Assembly (NCBI GenBank): GCA_016927855.1
Contig: JAFGLV010000062.1
Coordinates: 20,488 to 84,487, forward strand
Length of the DNA stretch: 64,000 nucleotides
Reading direction: 5' to 3'
From: Sedimentisphaerales bacterium
GTDB taxonomy: Bacteria; Planctomycetota; Phycisphaerae; Sedimentisphaerales; Anaerobacaceae
Shown here: positions 1-9,176 of the stretch, piece after piece
Numbering within the stretch: position 1 is the first letter of the stretch
How the letters are laid out: every line of letters begins with the position of its first letter
Notes under the pieces: generated by a model
Seen by the model: only the letters and a program-made list of their open reading frames with translations
The model's database searches: none
What the model was told of the DNA's origin: nothing
Made by a program: the position numbers and the translations under genes

Positions 1-1
1 A

Positions 2-1057
2 GCCGAGCGTGGGCCCCAGCGGGACCTTACCGGCGAGCTGGCCGCGGCGGTCCGCAAGCGTGGGCTCAAGTTCATCACGACCTTCCACCACGCGCGGAAC
101 AACCTGTGGGAGAAGCCCGGCCGGGACGGGCAACTCCGCTGGACTGGTCATTATGAATTCGTCAAGCGGTACTTCCCCTCCCTGCTGGAGGACCCCGAAC
201 GCGCGATCATGTACGGCTACATGCCGCGCGAGAAGTTCCTGACGATGTGGCTGGGCAAGCTCCAGGAGGTCATCGACAACTACCAGCCCGACATCATGTG
301 GTTCGATTCCTGGCTCGACGAGATCCCCGAATCCCTGCGCCAGGAATACGTCGCCTACTACTACAACCAGGCCACTCGCTGGGGCAAGGAGGTCGTGGTC
401 ACGCGCAAGCAGAACGACCTGCCGCTGTCGGTGAGCATTGAGGACATCGAGAAGGGTCGGTCCGACCGTCTGACCGAAAACGTCTGGCTGACCGACGACA
501 CGATCAGCGTGGGCAGTTGGTGCTACACCCAGGATCTGCGGATCAAGCCGACGTCGGTCGTGTTGCACAGCCTGATCGACATCATCAGCAAGAACGGCGT
601 CCTGCTGCTGAACATCTCACCGATGGCCGACGGCACGATCCCCGACAACCAGGAGCAGGTGCTTCTGGAGATGGGCGAGTGGCTCAGGCTCAACGGCGAA
701 GCGGTGTACGGCACCCGGCCCTGGAAGGTCTATGGCGAGGGCCCGTCGCAGGGCCGGGCCGGACAGTTCGGCGGCGTCACCGACCCAAGAGGCGGCTACA
801 AGCCTCAGGACGTGCGCTTCACCACGAAAGGCGAGACGCTCTATGCTATCAGTCTCGGCTGGCCGGACGCGACGTTGACGATCGAGAGCCTCAAGGCCGG
901 CTCGCCGCACTACCCAAGCGAGATCGGCTCGGTCGAGCTGATCGGCACCGACGCCAGGCTCGCCTGGACACGCACCGCCGACGGTCTGACGATCGCGATG
1001 CCGCCGGAGAAACCCTGCGACTACGCCGTCGTGTTCAAGATTCTGCCCAAAAAGTAG
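2..1057 (+). CDS. Alpha-L-fucosidase (GH29), 5'-truncated by the window edge
   Basis: The reading frame is open from the first bases, so the N-terminus lies outside the window; 351 residues are visible. The FHHARNN stretch near residue 28, the WFDSW motif (Asp codon at 305-307) and the C-terminal pattern NISPMADGTIP followed by GTRPWKVYGEGP are typical of glycoside hydrolase family 29, exo-enzymes that release terminal L-fucose by a retaining mechanism. The Asp of WFDSW matches the family nucleophile position. The last 90 residues match the usual C-terminal beta-sandwich. Such enzymes in planctomycetes are normally exported and used on fucose-containing polysaccharides, but the signal peptide cannot be seen here. 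A GH51 gene and sugar-binding proteins further on fit a polysaccharide-degrading lifestyle. Confidence 0.9.
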   Translation, partial: AERGPQRDLTGELAAAVRKRGLKFITTFHHARNNLWEKPGRDGQLRWTGHYEFVKRYFPSLLEDPERAIMYGYMPREKFLTMWLGKLQEVIDNYQPDIMWFDSWLDEIPESLRQEYVAYYYNQATRWGKEVVVTRKQNDLPLSVSIEDIEKGRSDRLTENVWLTDDTISVGSWCYTQDLRIKPTSVVLHSLIDIISKNGVLLLNISPMADGTIPDNQEQVLLEMGEWLRLNGEAVYGTRPWKVYGEGPSQGRAGQFGGVTDPRGGYKPQDVRFTTKGETLYAISLGWPDATLTIESLKAGSPHYPSEIGSVELIGTDARLAWTRTADGLTIAMPPEKPCDYAVVFKILPKK

Positions 1058-1152
1058 TTGGTGTTCTCCTGCGGCCACCGTCATATAAAGTGGATGGCTG
1101 TGCGATGGCCCTCTTCGGGCGACCCTGGTACTGCATGCGGAGGTATTGTGCT

Positions 1153-2958
1153 ATGTCGGGTCGTGGTTTAGCCTGGGTGTTGTGTGGCGTTCTTCTTTCC
1201 ACCTCGATGCCCGCGGCGGAGTTCTACCATGGTCGGAAGACGCCCATACCCGAGAACGCCCGGGTCGTCCTGTCTACCGGCAAGGACGAGTACTTCCTGG
1301 GTGAGAATATCCTCGTCCATTTCAAGTTGGAGAATACCGGTGGGCCGGCCTTCGAGGCGGAGTTCGGCGGCGACTACCGAGCAGCCCCTCGCCATTTGAG
1401 GTTCGTCGTGAGCGGCATCGACGCCTCCGGCCGGCCGGTTGCCGATCCGTGCCCCAACAGCATGTGCATGGGAGGTCTGGGCGGTCCGCGCCCCATTACG
1501 CCGGAAAAGCCATACTATCAGTCTTTGCCGATTTTGCGTTACCTTCTGTTCGAAGAGCCGGGCACTTACATCGTGACGATGCACCACGACTGTGGATGGG
1601 AGGAAACGGATGGCAGGAAGTATCCGGAGGCGAGGATCACTCTGCGTTTGAAGCATCCGTCCCCGGTGCAAGCGAGCGAGCTGGTGGAGGTCTGGCTGGC
1701 CGAACCACCCTATCTGGGAACCGTTTCCGGGAAGAAGAGCGATCCCTACGCGGATTTCAGCGTGATTCGGTGTGCTGCGTACCTGGAACCTCTGGCTCGA
1801 CACGCCGCCGAGGGTAGCGAGAACGCTGTGGTCGGTGTCGGTAGCATTGCAACCCCGGAGGCGACGTGCGTGCTGGTCGACCTGCTCGACACCGCCGACG
1901 ACGAATTCCGTGCGAACGTCTGCAGGCAGCTCGGCGCCCGCCTGCCCGATCCTTATCTGGAGGGCCTGCTGGGCAAGCGCAATCCGTTCGAGGATGACAG
2001 GAATGCGGTCCGCCGGCGGTTGATCGAACGATCCTGGCGGCCTGAGTTTACCGATGAGATCAGAGAGCATGCGGCGCGTTTTCTGGCCGATGAGCGTAAG
2101 GAATGGGTCGCGACCGGCGCCTTCTTCATGGAATGCGTCGGTCAGCCTTCGGACGCGGTCTTGGTCGAACAGGCGCTGGATCGCGAAGTGCATCGGACCT
2201 TGACGCTCGAATTCGAGACGCGGCTGTACCCCAGGCCGCGCGGCGCCTGCCAGGAACTGCTGCGGGCCGCCCAAGTCCTGCTCGCGCGCGGCGCGCCGGC
2301 TCCCACCCGCCCCGTCTCGGATGGACAGTCAATGTTCTTTCTCTTGGCTCTGAAAGAGAACGAGACGTTCCGCCCGGATGGTTGGCGCGAAATGTGCGAC
2401 CGGCTGCTTCGTAGCGACATCCCCTACGTCCAGGAACAGACGCTCATCGCACTACCGGCTCCGATGCCGCAACCGCTACGCAAGCACTTGGCGCCAATTC
2501 TGGCCTCCGGCGACATCGATGCATCCATCGAGGCCTGCCGGATCATCGGGCGCGACAAGCTGATCGACCAGAAGGATGGGGTTCTCAAGGTCTGCCAGAC
2601 CGCCAAGGAAGACTGGCTGTTTCGCGCCGCCGGCAACGCCCTGCACGCCCTGGGCGCCGACTACGAACGCCTGGAGATTCTCGTGGCGCGGCTCGACGAG
2701 CCCGGCCTGCTGTTCGACTGTCTCGACAGCCTCAAACCGATCATGTTCGACAACACCGGTGGTGGAGGCTCCAGCCGCAATATCGACCTGGAGGCCGAAG
2801 CCAGGAGAATCAAGCCCAAGTGGCAGGCTTTCATCCACGACCACGAAGCCTACCTGCGAGCCGGCGGCAAATTCACTTTGCCCGATCCGAACGTTCCGGC
2901 CGAGATGTTTCCCGAGCAGTACTCCATCACGCTCAAGGATGGCACGCGCTGGCCGTAG
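1153..2958 (+). CDS. Secreted HEAT-repeat-like protein of unknown function
   Basis: I do not recognise a named family. The chosen ATG follows GGAGG by 10 bases and gives a clean signal peptide (VLCGVLLSTSMPAA); ATGs at 1105 and 1135 are in frame but less well placed. The 601-residue product has an N-terminal beta-rich part (about residues 30-170, with phrases such as DEYFLGENILVHFKLENTG) that recalls BsuPI-like or Ig-like folds. A long alpha-helical part follows (about 215-560) with HEAT-like signatures, for example TPEATCVLVDLLDTADDEFRANVCRQL. HEAT repeats usually mediate protein binding, so a periplasmic scaffold role is possible. It starts 95 bases after the fucosidase on the same strand and may be co-transcribed with it. 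Confidence 0.75.
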   Translation: MSGRGLAWVLCGVLLSTSMPAAEFYHGRKTPIPENARVVLSTGKDEYFLGENILVHFKLENTGGPAFEAEFGGDYRAAPRHLRFVVSGIDASGRPVADPCPNSMCMGGLGGPRPITPEKPYYQSLPILRYLLFEEPGTYIVTMHHDCGWEETDGRKYPEARITLRLKHPSPVQASELVEVWLAEPPYLGTVSGKKSDPYADFSVIRCAAYLEPLARHAAEGSENAVVGVGSIATPEATCVLVDLLDTADDEFRANVCRQLGARLPDPYLEGLLGKRNPFEDDRNAVRRRLIERSWRPEFTDEIREHAARFLADERKEWVATGAFFMECVGQPSDAVLVEQALDREVHRTLTLEFETRLYPRPRGACQELLRAAQVLLARGAPAPTRPVSDGQSMFFLLALKENETFRPDGWREMCDRLLRSDIPYVQEQTLIALPAPMPQPLRKHLAPILASGDIDASIEACRIIGRDKLIDQKDGVLKVCQTAKEDWLFRAAGNALHALGADYERLEILVARLDEPGLLFDCLDSLKPIMFDNTGGGGSSRNIDLEAEARRIKPKWQAFIHDHEAYLRAGGKFTLPDPNVPAEMFPEQYSITLKDGTRWP

Positions 2959-2966
2959 TGCTCTGC

Positions 2967-2995
2967 GTGACCCGGCCGTGCAACTGTGCTATAAT
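2967..2995 (+). promoter_or_regulatory. Sigma70-type promoter placing transcription start at the next ATG
   Basis: GTGACC (2967-2972, 4/6 to TTGACA), a 17-base spacer and a perfect TATAAT (2990-2995). A start site about 7 bases downstream of the -10 box coincides with the ATG at 3002, which has no Shine-Dalgarno sequence, so the transcript may be leaderless. Confidence 0.6.
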
Positions 2996-3001
2996 CGGCT
3001 C

Positions 3002-5254
3002 ATGCAGAAACGACAGGCAACTTCACGCGCTAAGGGCCGCATGAGCAGCAAACGCGAGGCAAAGCGTCACAGCCGCCCTTCCGCTGCGGATAAGCCGGCG
3101 CCGCGGACCACACAGACAATCCCTGCCAAACCGACAGGCTGGCGTCTGTGGGTGTTCCGCGCGATCGCCCTTCTCGTGGTGCCGGCGGTGTTTTTCGGGG
3201 CCGTGGAGGTGGGGCTGCGTCTGTTCGGCTATGGGCACCCGGCCGGACCGTTCATCAAGGTAAAGCTGGACGGCCAGACGTGCTACGGCGACAACACCGA
3301 ATACAGTCAGCGGTTCTTCCCCCGTCATCTGGCCCGCGAGGCGATGCCTTACCTTTTCCCAGCCGACAAACCTGAGAGCACTTGCCGGATATTCGTACTC
3401 GGCGCTTCGGCGGCGATGGGGGTCCCGGAGCCGGCTTTCTCCTTCGCGCGGATGCTGCGGCTGATGCTGGTGCAGCAATACCCCGGCGTGGATTTCGAGG
3501 TCATCAATACCGGAATGGCCGCGATCAACTCTCACGCTGTCCTGCCCATCGCGCGAGAGGCAGCCAAGCACGACCCCGATGTGTTTCTCGTCTACCTGGG
3601 CAACAACGAAGTGACGGGACCCTACGGCGCCGGAACCGTCTTCGCTCCGCTCTCCGGCAATCTGTCGGTCATCCGGGCGGCGATTGCCTTCAAAGGCACG
3701 CGTCTCGGACAACTGCTGACCAACACGCTCGCCTCGATCGGCGCCGGCGCCAGCGCGCCGCAGATGTGGCGCGGCCTGGAGATGTTCCTAGACAAGCAGG
3801 TCCGTGCCGACGATCCCGGTTTGCAGGACGTCTACCAGCACTTCGAGGCGAACTTGAATGACATCGTCGCGGCCGGGCATAAAGGCGGAGCGAAGGTGGT
3901 CCTGTGTACCGTCGCGGCCAATCTGAAGGACTGCCCACCCTTCGGTTCGCTGCACCGCGCCGACCTGACCGAAGATCAGAAGCATCGCTGGGAAGAGATC
4001 TACCAGCAGGGTGTCGAGCACGAGCAGGCCGGACGCTGGGCCCAGGCGGTTGAGCGGTACTTGGCGGCTGGCCAGATCGACGACTCTTACGCCGACTTGC
4101 AGTTTCGCCTGGGCCGATGCTATTGGGCGATGAACGAATTCGACCAGGCTGCCGACAGGTACGTCAAGGCACGGCGCTTCGATACGCTTCGCTTTCGTGC
4201 CGACGAACGCATCAACGACATCATCCGCGCGATGGCGGGCGATACCGGCCAGGCAGTGACTTTGTTCGATACAGATGAAATGCTCGGCCGGCACAGTGAC
4301 CACAACGTACCGGGCGCGAAGCTGTTCTACGAGCATGTCCACATGAACTTCACCGGCAGCTACTGGGTCGCTCGACTGCTCTTTGATCACATGGTGAACC
4401 AAGACGTGCTTCCGGAGCGGATCGCGCGAATGCAATCGAGCACACCGACGCCGCTAACCGAAGCCGAGTGTGCACGACGCCTGGCGTTCACCGAGTTGGA
4501 CCGTTACCAGGTCGCCGAGAAGGTCCTCAGCGGCTTCATCAGGCGACCGCCTTTCAGCAACCAGCTCTACCACGACGAGCAGGTGACGCGGATGGAGCAG
4601 GACGTGGCCGCGATGAAGGCGGGCCTGACCGCGGAGGCGATGAAAGAGGTCGGCGAGCAGCATCGCTGGGCGGTCGAGAACGACCAGAGCGACTGGCTGC
4701 TGCACTTCAAGTTCGGTCAGTTCCTGAGCGAGCACGCCAGAGACTACCGCGCCGCAACCGAACAGTTTCGCTGGGTCCAGAGCCGTCTACCTCATTCCTG
4801 GCTGGGACATAACGGCTTCGGTATGATGCGCTACGCACTCGGCGACCTCGACGCGGCGATTGCGGCGTTTCGCACGACCATCCGCCTCAAGCCCACCTCC
4901 GGCGCCACCCATTTCTATCTGGCCGAGGCCCTGCAGAAGAAAGGGCGGACGGACGAAGCGATCCGTCACTATAGAGAGGCCATTCAATGGGAGAGGGACT
5001 GCATTCCCGCCTACAACAACCTGGCACGCATCTACTCCGAGCGGGGCAAGCTCGACCAGGCGGTCGCGGTCTGCCGCCGAGGCGTGGTTTTCTGTCCCGA
5101 TAGCGCCACCCTGCACGGTACGCTCGGCACGTTGCTGGCTCGTCAGGGACACAGAGACGAGGCGCTGAGGGAACTGCGTACCGCGCTTCAGCTCGACCCG
5201 AATTCCGCGGCGATCCGCTCGTCATTGCAGGTGCTCCTCGGTGGACGCGGCTGA
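3002..5254 (+). CDS. Membrane-anchored SGNH-hydrolase-like protein with C-terminal TPR repeats
   Basis: 750 residues. A basic N-terminus precedes one membrane helix (about residues 49-71); the rest should be extracytoplasmic. An SGNH/GDSL-like domain (about 115-470) shows FVLGASAAMG (block I Ser), NTGMAAINSH, the asparagine block YLGNNEV and a late HMNFTGSY stretch that could hold the His, though the usual DxxH spacing is not obvious. A TPR-like stretch is inserted near residues 335-400, and at least four TPRs fill the C-terminus (FYLAEALQKKGRTDEAIRHY and following). The fold suggests an esterase or acetyl-transfer role on polysaccharide, but the substrate is unknown. The start could also be the ATG at 3041, preceded by AAGGG; 3002 is preferred if the transcript is leaderless. 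Confidence 0.75.
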   Translation: MQKRQATSRAKGRMSSKREAKRHSRPSAADKPAPRTTQTIPAKPTGWRLWVFRAIALLVVPAVFFGAVEVGLRLFGYGHPAGPFIKVKLDGQTCYGDNTEYSQRFFPRHLAREAMPYLFPADKPESTCRIFVLGASAAMGVPEPAFSFARMLRLMLVQQYPGVDFEVINTGMAAINSHAVLPIAREAAKHDPDVFLVYLGNNEVTGPYGAGTVFAPLSGNLSVIRAAIAFKGTRLGQLLTNTLASIGAGASAPQMWRGLEMFLDKQVRADDPGLQDVYQHFEANLNDIVAAGHKGGAKVVLCTVAANLKDCPPFGSLHRADLTEDQKHRWEEIYQQGVEHEQAGRWAQAVERYLAAGQIDDSYADLQFRLGRCYWAMNEFDQAADRYVKARRFDTLRFRADERINDIIRAMAGDTGQAVTLFDTDEMLGRHSDHNVPGAKLFYEHVHMNFTGSYWVARLLFDHMVNQDVLPERIARMQSSTPTPLTEAECARRLAFTELDRYQVAEKVLSGFIRRPPFSNQLYHDEQVTRMEQDVAAMKAGLTAEAMKEVGEQHRWAVENDQSDWLLHFKFGQFLSEHARDYRAATEQFRWVQSRLPHSWLGHNGFGMMRYALGDLDAAIAAFRTTIRLKPTSGATHFYLAEALQKKGRTDEAIRHYREAIQWERDCIPAYNNLARIYSERGKLDQAVAVCRRGVVFCPDSATLHGTLGTLLARQGHRDEALRELRTALQLDPNSAAIRSSLQVLLGGRG

Positions 5255-5269
5255 TGACCGGCCGCGTCC

Positions 5270-5348
5270 GTAGATGCGTAGAAGCGTATATGCGTATATG
5301 CGTTGACCGGACCAACACTCCCGCGCTTTTACGCTTCTACGCTTCTAC
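5270..5348. repeat. Intergenic hairpin built from tandem 8-9-base units
   Basis: Left arm 5270-5294 and right arm 5324-5348 are inverted copies (22 of 25 positions pair). Each arm is itself a run of degenerate short units of the type GTAGAAGC/GTATATGC. It lies between two genes of the same orientation. It has no clear U-tract, so it is not a standard terminator. A similar design occurs at 59805-59884. Confidence 0.7.
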
Positions 5349-5448
5349 CGTCCCCCGTTTTGATTTGCGTTGTCCCGTGCAGCAGGTTATCTTCATCCGA
5401 CTCGTATGTGACGAGCTTCGATCCAGGTGACTTTGAGGGCATCGCGCA

Positions 5449-6927
5449 ATGCCTCAAACGCGCGAACAGTGGCACAATCGAGCCAGTTTCATCATGGCGG
5501 CCATCGGCTCGGCCGTCGGTCTGGGCAACGTCTGGCGTTTTCCCTATGTCGCCTATACCAATGGCGGCGGCGCCTTCCTGATTCCCTACTTCGTGGCGCT
5601 CTTCACCGCCGGCATTCCGATGCTGATCCTGGAGATGGGCCTGGGTCAGCGGATGCAGACCGGCGCGCCGCTATCGTTCGGGAGCATCCGCCCGCGACTG
5701 CAATGGTTCGGCTGGTGGGCGGCCGGGCTCAGCGCCGGAATCGTTATCTACTACTGCACGATCCTCGCCTGGTCGTGGGTCTATCTGTATCATTCGCTGG
5801 GCCTGGCTTGGGGCAGCCAGCCTGAGACGTTTTTCGAGCAGGAAGTCCTGCACAAATCGAGCGGGCCGGGCGAGATTGGCTGGCCGGTCCCGTCGCTGGT
5901 GGTCGGCATGGCGCTGACCTGGCTGGCGATCTACCTCATCCTACGCAAAGGCGTGCGCAGCGTCAGCAAGGTGGTCATGATAACCGTCCCGCTACCGATG
6001 GTGCTGCTGGCCATCCTGCTGGTGCGCGGCCTGACGCTGCCTGGCGCGATGGATGGGATTCGCTACTACCTGACGCCTGATTTCGGGAAGCTGGGCGACC
6101 CGGAGATATGGCTGCGCGCGTATGGACAAATCTTCTTTTCGCTGAGCCTTGCTTCCGGCGTGATGATCGGCTACGGATCGTACCTGGGCAAGAAGGCGGA
6201 GATCACCAACAGCGCCCTGATAACCGGTCTGGCCAATTGCGGTACCAGCTTTTTCGCTGGTTTCGTCGTCTTCTCCATGCTGGGCTATCTGGCCCAGGTG
6301 CAGGGTCTGTCGGTCGAGGATGTCACGCAAAGTGGCACCGGGCTGGCGTTCGTGGCGTTCCCTACCGCGATCAGCCAGTTACCGGCACTCAACGCTCTCT
6401 TCGGCGTAGTTTTCTTCATCACGCTGCTGACCCTGGGCATCGATTCGGCCTTTGCTCTGCAGGAGGCTTTCACCACCGGGTTCGGCGACAAATGGCGGAT
6501 TTCCTCCGAGAAGCTCGCGCGGGTCTTCGTTCTGGTCGCGTTTCCCGTTTCGCTGATCTTCGTCACGCGCGCTGGCTACTACTGGTTCGACATCGTGGAC
6601 AAGTGGATCTGTGATTTCGGCCTGGTCGTCTCGGGCCTGATCCAATGCTTGATCGTAGGCTTTCTTTATCCGGTGCACGAATTTCGAGAGTACCTGAACG
6701 CTGAGTCGGAGGTGCGGCTGGGACACTGGTGGGTTTGGGCGCTGCGGTATGTCACGCCCGTCGTTCTGACGGTGATTCTCATCGGCAACCTCGTCCAGGA
6801 GTTCAAGACCAGCTATGAGGGCTACCCGCGCTGGGCCACCACGCTCGGCGGCTGGGGGACACTGCTGTTCTGGCTGGTCCTCGGATACGTCTTGTGGAAA
6901 CGTCCGGCGCAACAAGACGAGGCCTGA
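5449..6927 (+). CDS. Sodium-dependent transporter of the NSS (SNF) family
   Basis: 492 residues, the usual bacterial NSS length, with about 11-12 hydrophobic helices. The N-terminal signature AAIGSAVGLGNVWRFPYVAY and NGGGAFLIPY is the unwound first helix that binds Na+ and substrate in LeuT-type transporters. These proteins couple sodium entry to uptake of amino acids or related amines; the substrate cannot be read from the sequence. The ATG at 5449 puts the family signature at residue 18 and is preceded by GAGG at 12 bases. The next gene, 12 bases downstream, encodes a tiny membrane protein typical of this transporter family, so the two are probably one operon. Confidence 0.93.
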   Translation: MPQTREQWHNRASFIMAAIGSAVGLGNVWRFPYVAYTNGGGAFLIPYFVALFTAGIPMLILEMGLGQRMQTGAPLSFGSIRPRLQWFGWWAAGLSAGIVIYYCTILAWSWVYLYHSLGLAWGSQPETFFEQEVLHKSSGPGEIGWPVPSLVVGMALTWLAIYLILRKGVRSVSKVVMITVPLPMVLLAILLVRGLTLPGAMDGIRYYLTPDFGKLGDPEIWLRAYGQIFFSLSLASGVMIGYGSYLGKKAEITNSALITGLANCGTSFFAGFVVFSMLGYLAQVQGLSVEDVTQSGTGLAFVAFPTAISQLPALNALFGVVFFITLLTLGIDSAFALQEAFTTGFGDKWRISSEKLARVFVLVAFPVSLIFVTRAGYYWFDIVDKWICDFGLVVSGLIQCLIVGFLYPVHEFREYLNAESEVRLGHWWVWALRYVTPVVLTVILIGNLVQEFKTSYEGYPRWATTLGGWGTLLFWLVLGYVLWKRPAQQDEA

Positions 6928-6939
6928 AGGAGAGACACA

Positions 6940-7041
6940 ATGCCGCTATCGGCGTGGATCATGTTCGTTTTCGGCTGCACCGTCCTGTACGGCGGCCTGG
7001 GGTACTGTATCGCGCTGGCCATTCGCAAGCGCAACAAATGA
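6940..7041 (+). CDS. Small MetS-like subunit of the NSS transporter (33 residues)
   Basis: A 33-residue peptide with a perfect GAAGGAGA ribosome site 6 bases upstream, beginning 12 bases after the transporter stop codon. It is one hydrophobic helix (WIMFVFGCTVLYGGLGYCIA) ending in the basic tail RKRNK. Small single-helix proteins directly downstream of bacterial NSS genes are known from the methionine/alanine importer MetPS, where the small subunit is needed for transport. Assignment rests on position, size and topology. Gene finders with a length cut-off will miss it. Confidence 0.75.
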   Translation: MPLSAWIMFVFGCTVLYGGLGYCIALAIRKRNK

Positions 7042-7121
7042 CCCCAATGCCGGCATGGGCGTTGGCCCGCGTTGGCGAAAACAGTTGACGAGCGTGGTTA
7101 TATCGGCTTGAAATTGAGCGA

Positions 7122-7844
7122 ATGCAGCCGGAAAAAGGGGCACTCTCGGGCGATGACCACCGCATGCGACCGAACGGGGCGCGTGTGAGTCTATTTTCCA
7201 ACTCCGAGGGGCGGGTCTTGCTGCTGGGCGTGGCGCTGGTCTTCGCCTATACCCTCTGGCTCGGTTTCGAGCTGCTCTGGTCCCCGGCGGAAGCGCAGAT
7301 CCTCATTGGAGCGACCGCTACCGCGGTAGTGTTCGGCCGGGCCGCGGGGCTCGCCTTCGGGTACTCCGCCAGCTTGAGCCCTCTGACGGTGATCCTGATC
7401 TCGGTAGTGGCCGAGACCGCGTCAGTGCTTATCGTCTACCCGCTGTTCGTCTTCAGTTGGCGGCACCTGCTCGTGCTCAAGCCGCTGCAAAAGACCTTCA
7501 CGCGGATCCACGAGGCGGCCGAGACGCACAAGGCTGGCATTCAGCGGTACGGCGTCATCGGGCTATTTGCCTTCGTGTGGTTTCCGTTCTGGATGACGGG
7601 ACCGGTGGTGGGCTGCGTACTCGGCTTTCTGCTGGGCCTGCCGGTCTGGCTGAACCTGACGGTCGTGCTGGCCGGCACGTACGTCGCGATCCTGGGCTGG
7701 GCCCTCTTCCTGCGGGAGGTGCACACGCGTGTGTTCTCTTCCAACCCGTATGCGGCCATGGCGCTGGTGGTCTTTCTGATCGTCCTAGTCGTCGTCGGCT
7801 ACATCCTGCGCCGCGCACGCCGCGAGAACAGGCACAAGCCCTAA
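7122..7844 (+). CDS. Small multidrug export-type membrane protein
   Basis: 240 residues with about five to six membrane helices. The middle part resembles the putative small multi-drug export family (Pfam Sm_multidrug_ex): TASVLIVYPLFVFSWRHL, a basic loop QKTFTRIHEAAETHKAGIQRYGVIGLFAFVWFPF, then GPVVGCVLGFLLGLPVW. The family name is historical and transport of drugs has not been well shown, so the function is uncertain. No convincing ribosome site precedes the ATG at 7122; the in-frame ATG at 7164 is equally possible and would remove a poor-looking 14-residue leader. It lies 80 bases after the transporter subunit on the same strand and is convergent with the next gene. Confidence 0.75.
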   Translation: MQPEKGALSGDDHRMRPNGARVSLFSNSEGRVLLLGVALVFAYTLWLGFELLWSPAEAQILIGATATAVVFGRAAGLAFGYSASLSPLTVILISVVAETASVLIVYPLFVFSWRHLLVLKPLQKTFTRIHEAAETHKAGIQRYGVIGLFAFVWFPFWMTGPVVGCVLGFLLGLPVWLNLTVVLAGTYVAILGWALFLREVHTRVFSSNPYAAMALVVFLIVLVVVGYILRRARRENRHKP

Positions 7845-7874
7845 CGCCGCCCGAGCGTCAGGCCCGGCGCCGCG

Positions 7875-8561
7875 CTATCTCTTCCAGCGCCACATGTCGA
7901 GCGTCATATCCTCGGCGGCCATCCATCCCACGTGCCAATCGAGCCAGAGGGTATTGCAACCATTCTTGTGCCGGGCCCGCGCAACCCGTCGGCCTTGGGT
8001 AACGTCGTGATTTTCGGACATGGGAAGATGGCTCGGACTCCAGATGTCGCAGCGGTTGATGCCGTCGTCGGTGGCGGACGTGATGATCGCTCTCCAGGAA
8101 CCGTTCTCGTTGTCGACGAGATACAGCGTCTCGGCGGGCCGGCGGCAGTCGGTCAGACGCGTGTGTTCGAGGATCTCGTGCCCCGTTCGGTCGCTGCGGC
8201 TGTTGAACTCCCAGCCATTGACGATGTAGCAGACCGTTTGTCTCTTGTCGGGATAGCTCGGGCACCGGTAGATGTCCACCGTCCGATAGTCGTTGCCGAT
8301 CGGCTTCTGGGCCAGGAAGTCCATGAACAGGGTATACCAGGCGCGATTGCCGGCGGCGCCGCGGGGCAAGTGAAAGTCCCAGGCTTCGGCATAGAAACTG
8401 GCGCCGAGCCCGATCTGTTTGAGGTTGTTGCGGCAGATGACGTCTTTGCCTTGCTCGCGTGCCTTGTGCAGCGCCGGCATCAGCACGCCCATCAGTACGG
8501 CGATGATTGCGATTACGACTAACAACTCAATGAGGGTGAACCCGCGGTGCCTGTACGTCAT
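7875..8561 (-). CDS. Orphan type II pseudopilin-like protein (planctomycete prepilin family)
   Basis: 228 residues. The N-terminus [20 protein letters not shown] is a textbook class III signal: prepilin peptidase would cut after Gly7 and methylate Phe8. The ectodomain carries [15 protein letters not shown] and ends with [18 protein letters not shown], close to the H-X9-DG box of the very numerous planctomycete pseudopilin-like proteins (DUF1559 relatives). These proteins usually occur as scattered single genes, as here, and their role is unknown. The start at 8561 has GGGAGGT 9 bases upstream; a longer ORF from 8585 would bury that site. Confidence 0.88.
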   Translation of the reverse strand: MTYRHRGFTLIELLVVIAIIAVLMGVLMPALHKAREQGKDVICRNNLKQIGLGASFYAEAWDFHLPRGAAGNRAWYTLFMDFLAQKPIGNDYRTVDIYRCPSYPDKRQTVCYIVNGWEFNSRSDRTGHEILEHTRLTDCRRPAETLYLVDNENGSWRAIITSATDDGINRCDIWSPSHLPMSENHDVTQGRRVARARHKNGCNTLWLDWHVGWMAAEDMTLDMWRWKR

Positions 8562-8599
8562 CGTTGCAGTACCTCCCAAGAGCAATCGGCGTAACGACT

Positions 8600-8608
8600 A
8601 TTGTACCA
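8600..8608 (-). promoter_or_regulatory. Extended -10 promoter for the orphan pseudopilin
   Basis: On the minus strand TGGTACAAT fits the extended -10 form TGnTATAAT (TACAAT 5/6), 38 bases upstream of the pseudopilin ATG. No good -35 box is seen, as expected for this promoter type. Confidence 0.4.
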
Positions 8609-8972
8609 TCTGAGACTTCTCTGGCGGGGAGAAATAAGGACAAAAAAGGCAAAACGACGCGCTGCAACCCCCACGATCTGACACGCGACGATGCGGCAGG
8701 CGCCCTCTCGCGTGTTCCCTCACGTGAGAAGGCCACAGCCTGCCAGTACCCTCCCCTCGGTCGCCCGGAATCCCGCCCCACCCTCCCTGGAGATTCCGTT
8801 TGACCTGTGCGTCGCCATAGCGACGCTCCATACAACACGCGCGCCGGGGTTACTTACAGCCGTTTACGGCTGCGGCCTGTGACCGAGCCCTCAGGCGCAC
8901 GCGAGCACGGACATGTTTGCTCTGCAGTCTATCTCCACCTCCCGCATATCGTGGGTACTTGTCACCGACCCC
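8609..8972. other. Intergenic region with no recognisable gene
   Basis: Only short overlapping ORFs without ribosome sites or protein-like composition occur here. I see no tRNA, terminator or riboswitch. Confidence 0.5.
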
Positions 8973-9176
8973 TCAAGCAGTCAAAGCCGGCTTCTTGGTC
9001 AACCACTGCTCGTCGCAGCCTGCGGTACCGCACTCGTACCAAATGTACAACGACCCGTTTTCACAGACCCGGTCCGCCTCTTCCATGAGACAACCGCACT
9101 GTGGGCACACAGGCGCAGGTTCTGACCTCTGAAATGGCGAGCGGATGGGAGCTGAATAGGTCATACTCATGTTCAT
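8973..9176 (-). CDS. Small zinc-ribbon-like protein
   Basis: 67 residues from the ATG at 9176 (preceded by AAAGGG); the ORF runs up to 9242 but those extra residues look unstructured. The core has CPQCGC, then VCENGSLYIWYECGTAGCDEQW, giving paired cysteines (C-x2-C and a second pair) about 20 residues apart, as in zinc ribbons that bind nucleic acid or stabilise small proteins. It stands alone, with non-coding stretches on both sides. The function is unknown and the call rests on the cysteine pattern. Confidence 0.55.
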   Translation of the reverse strand: MNMSMTYSAPIRSPFQRSEPAPVCPQCGCLMEEADRVCENGSLYIWYECGTAGCDEQWLTKKPALTA

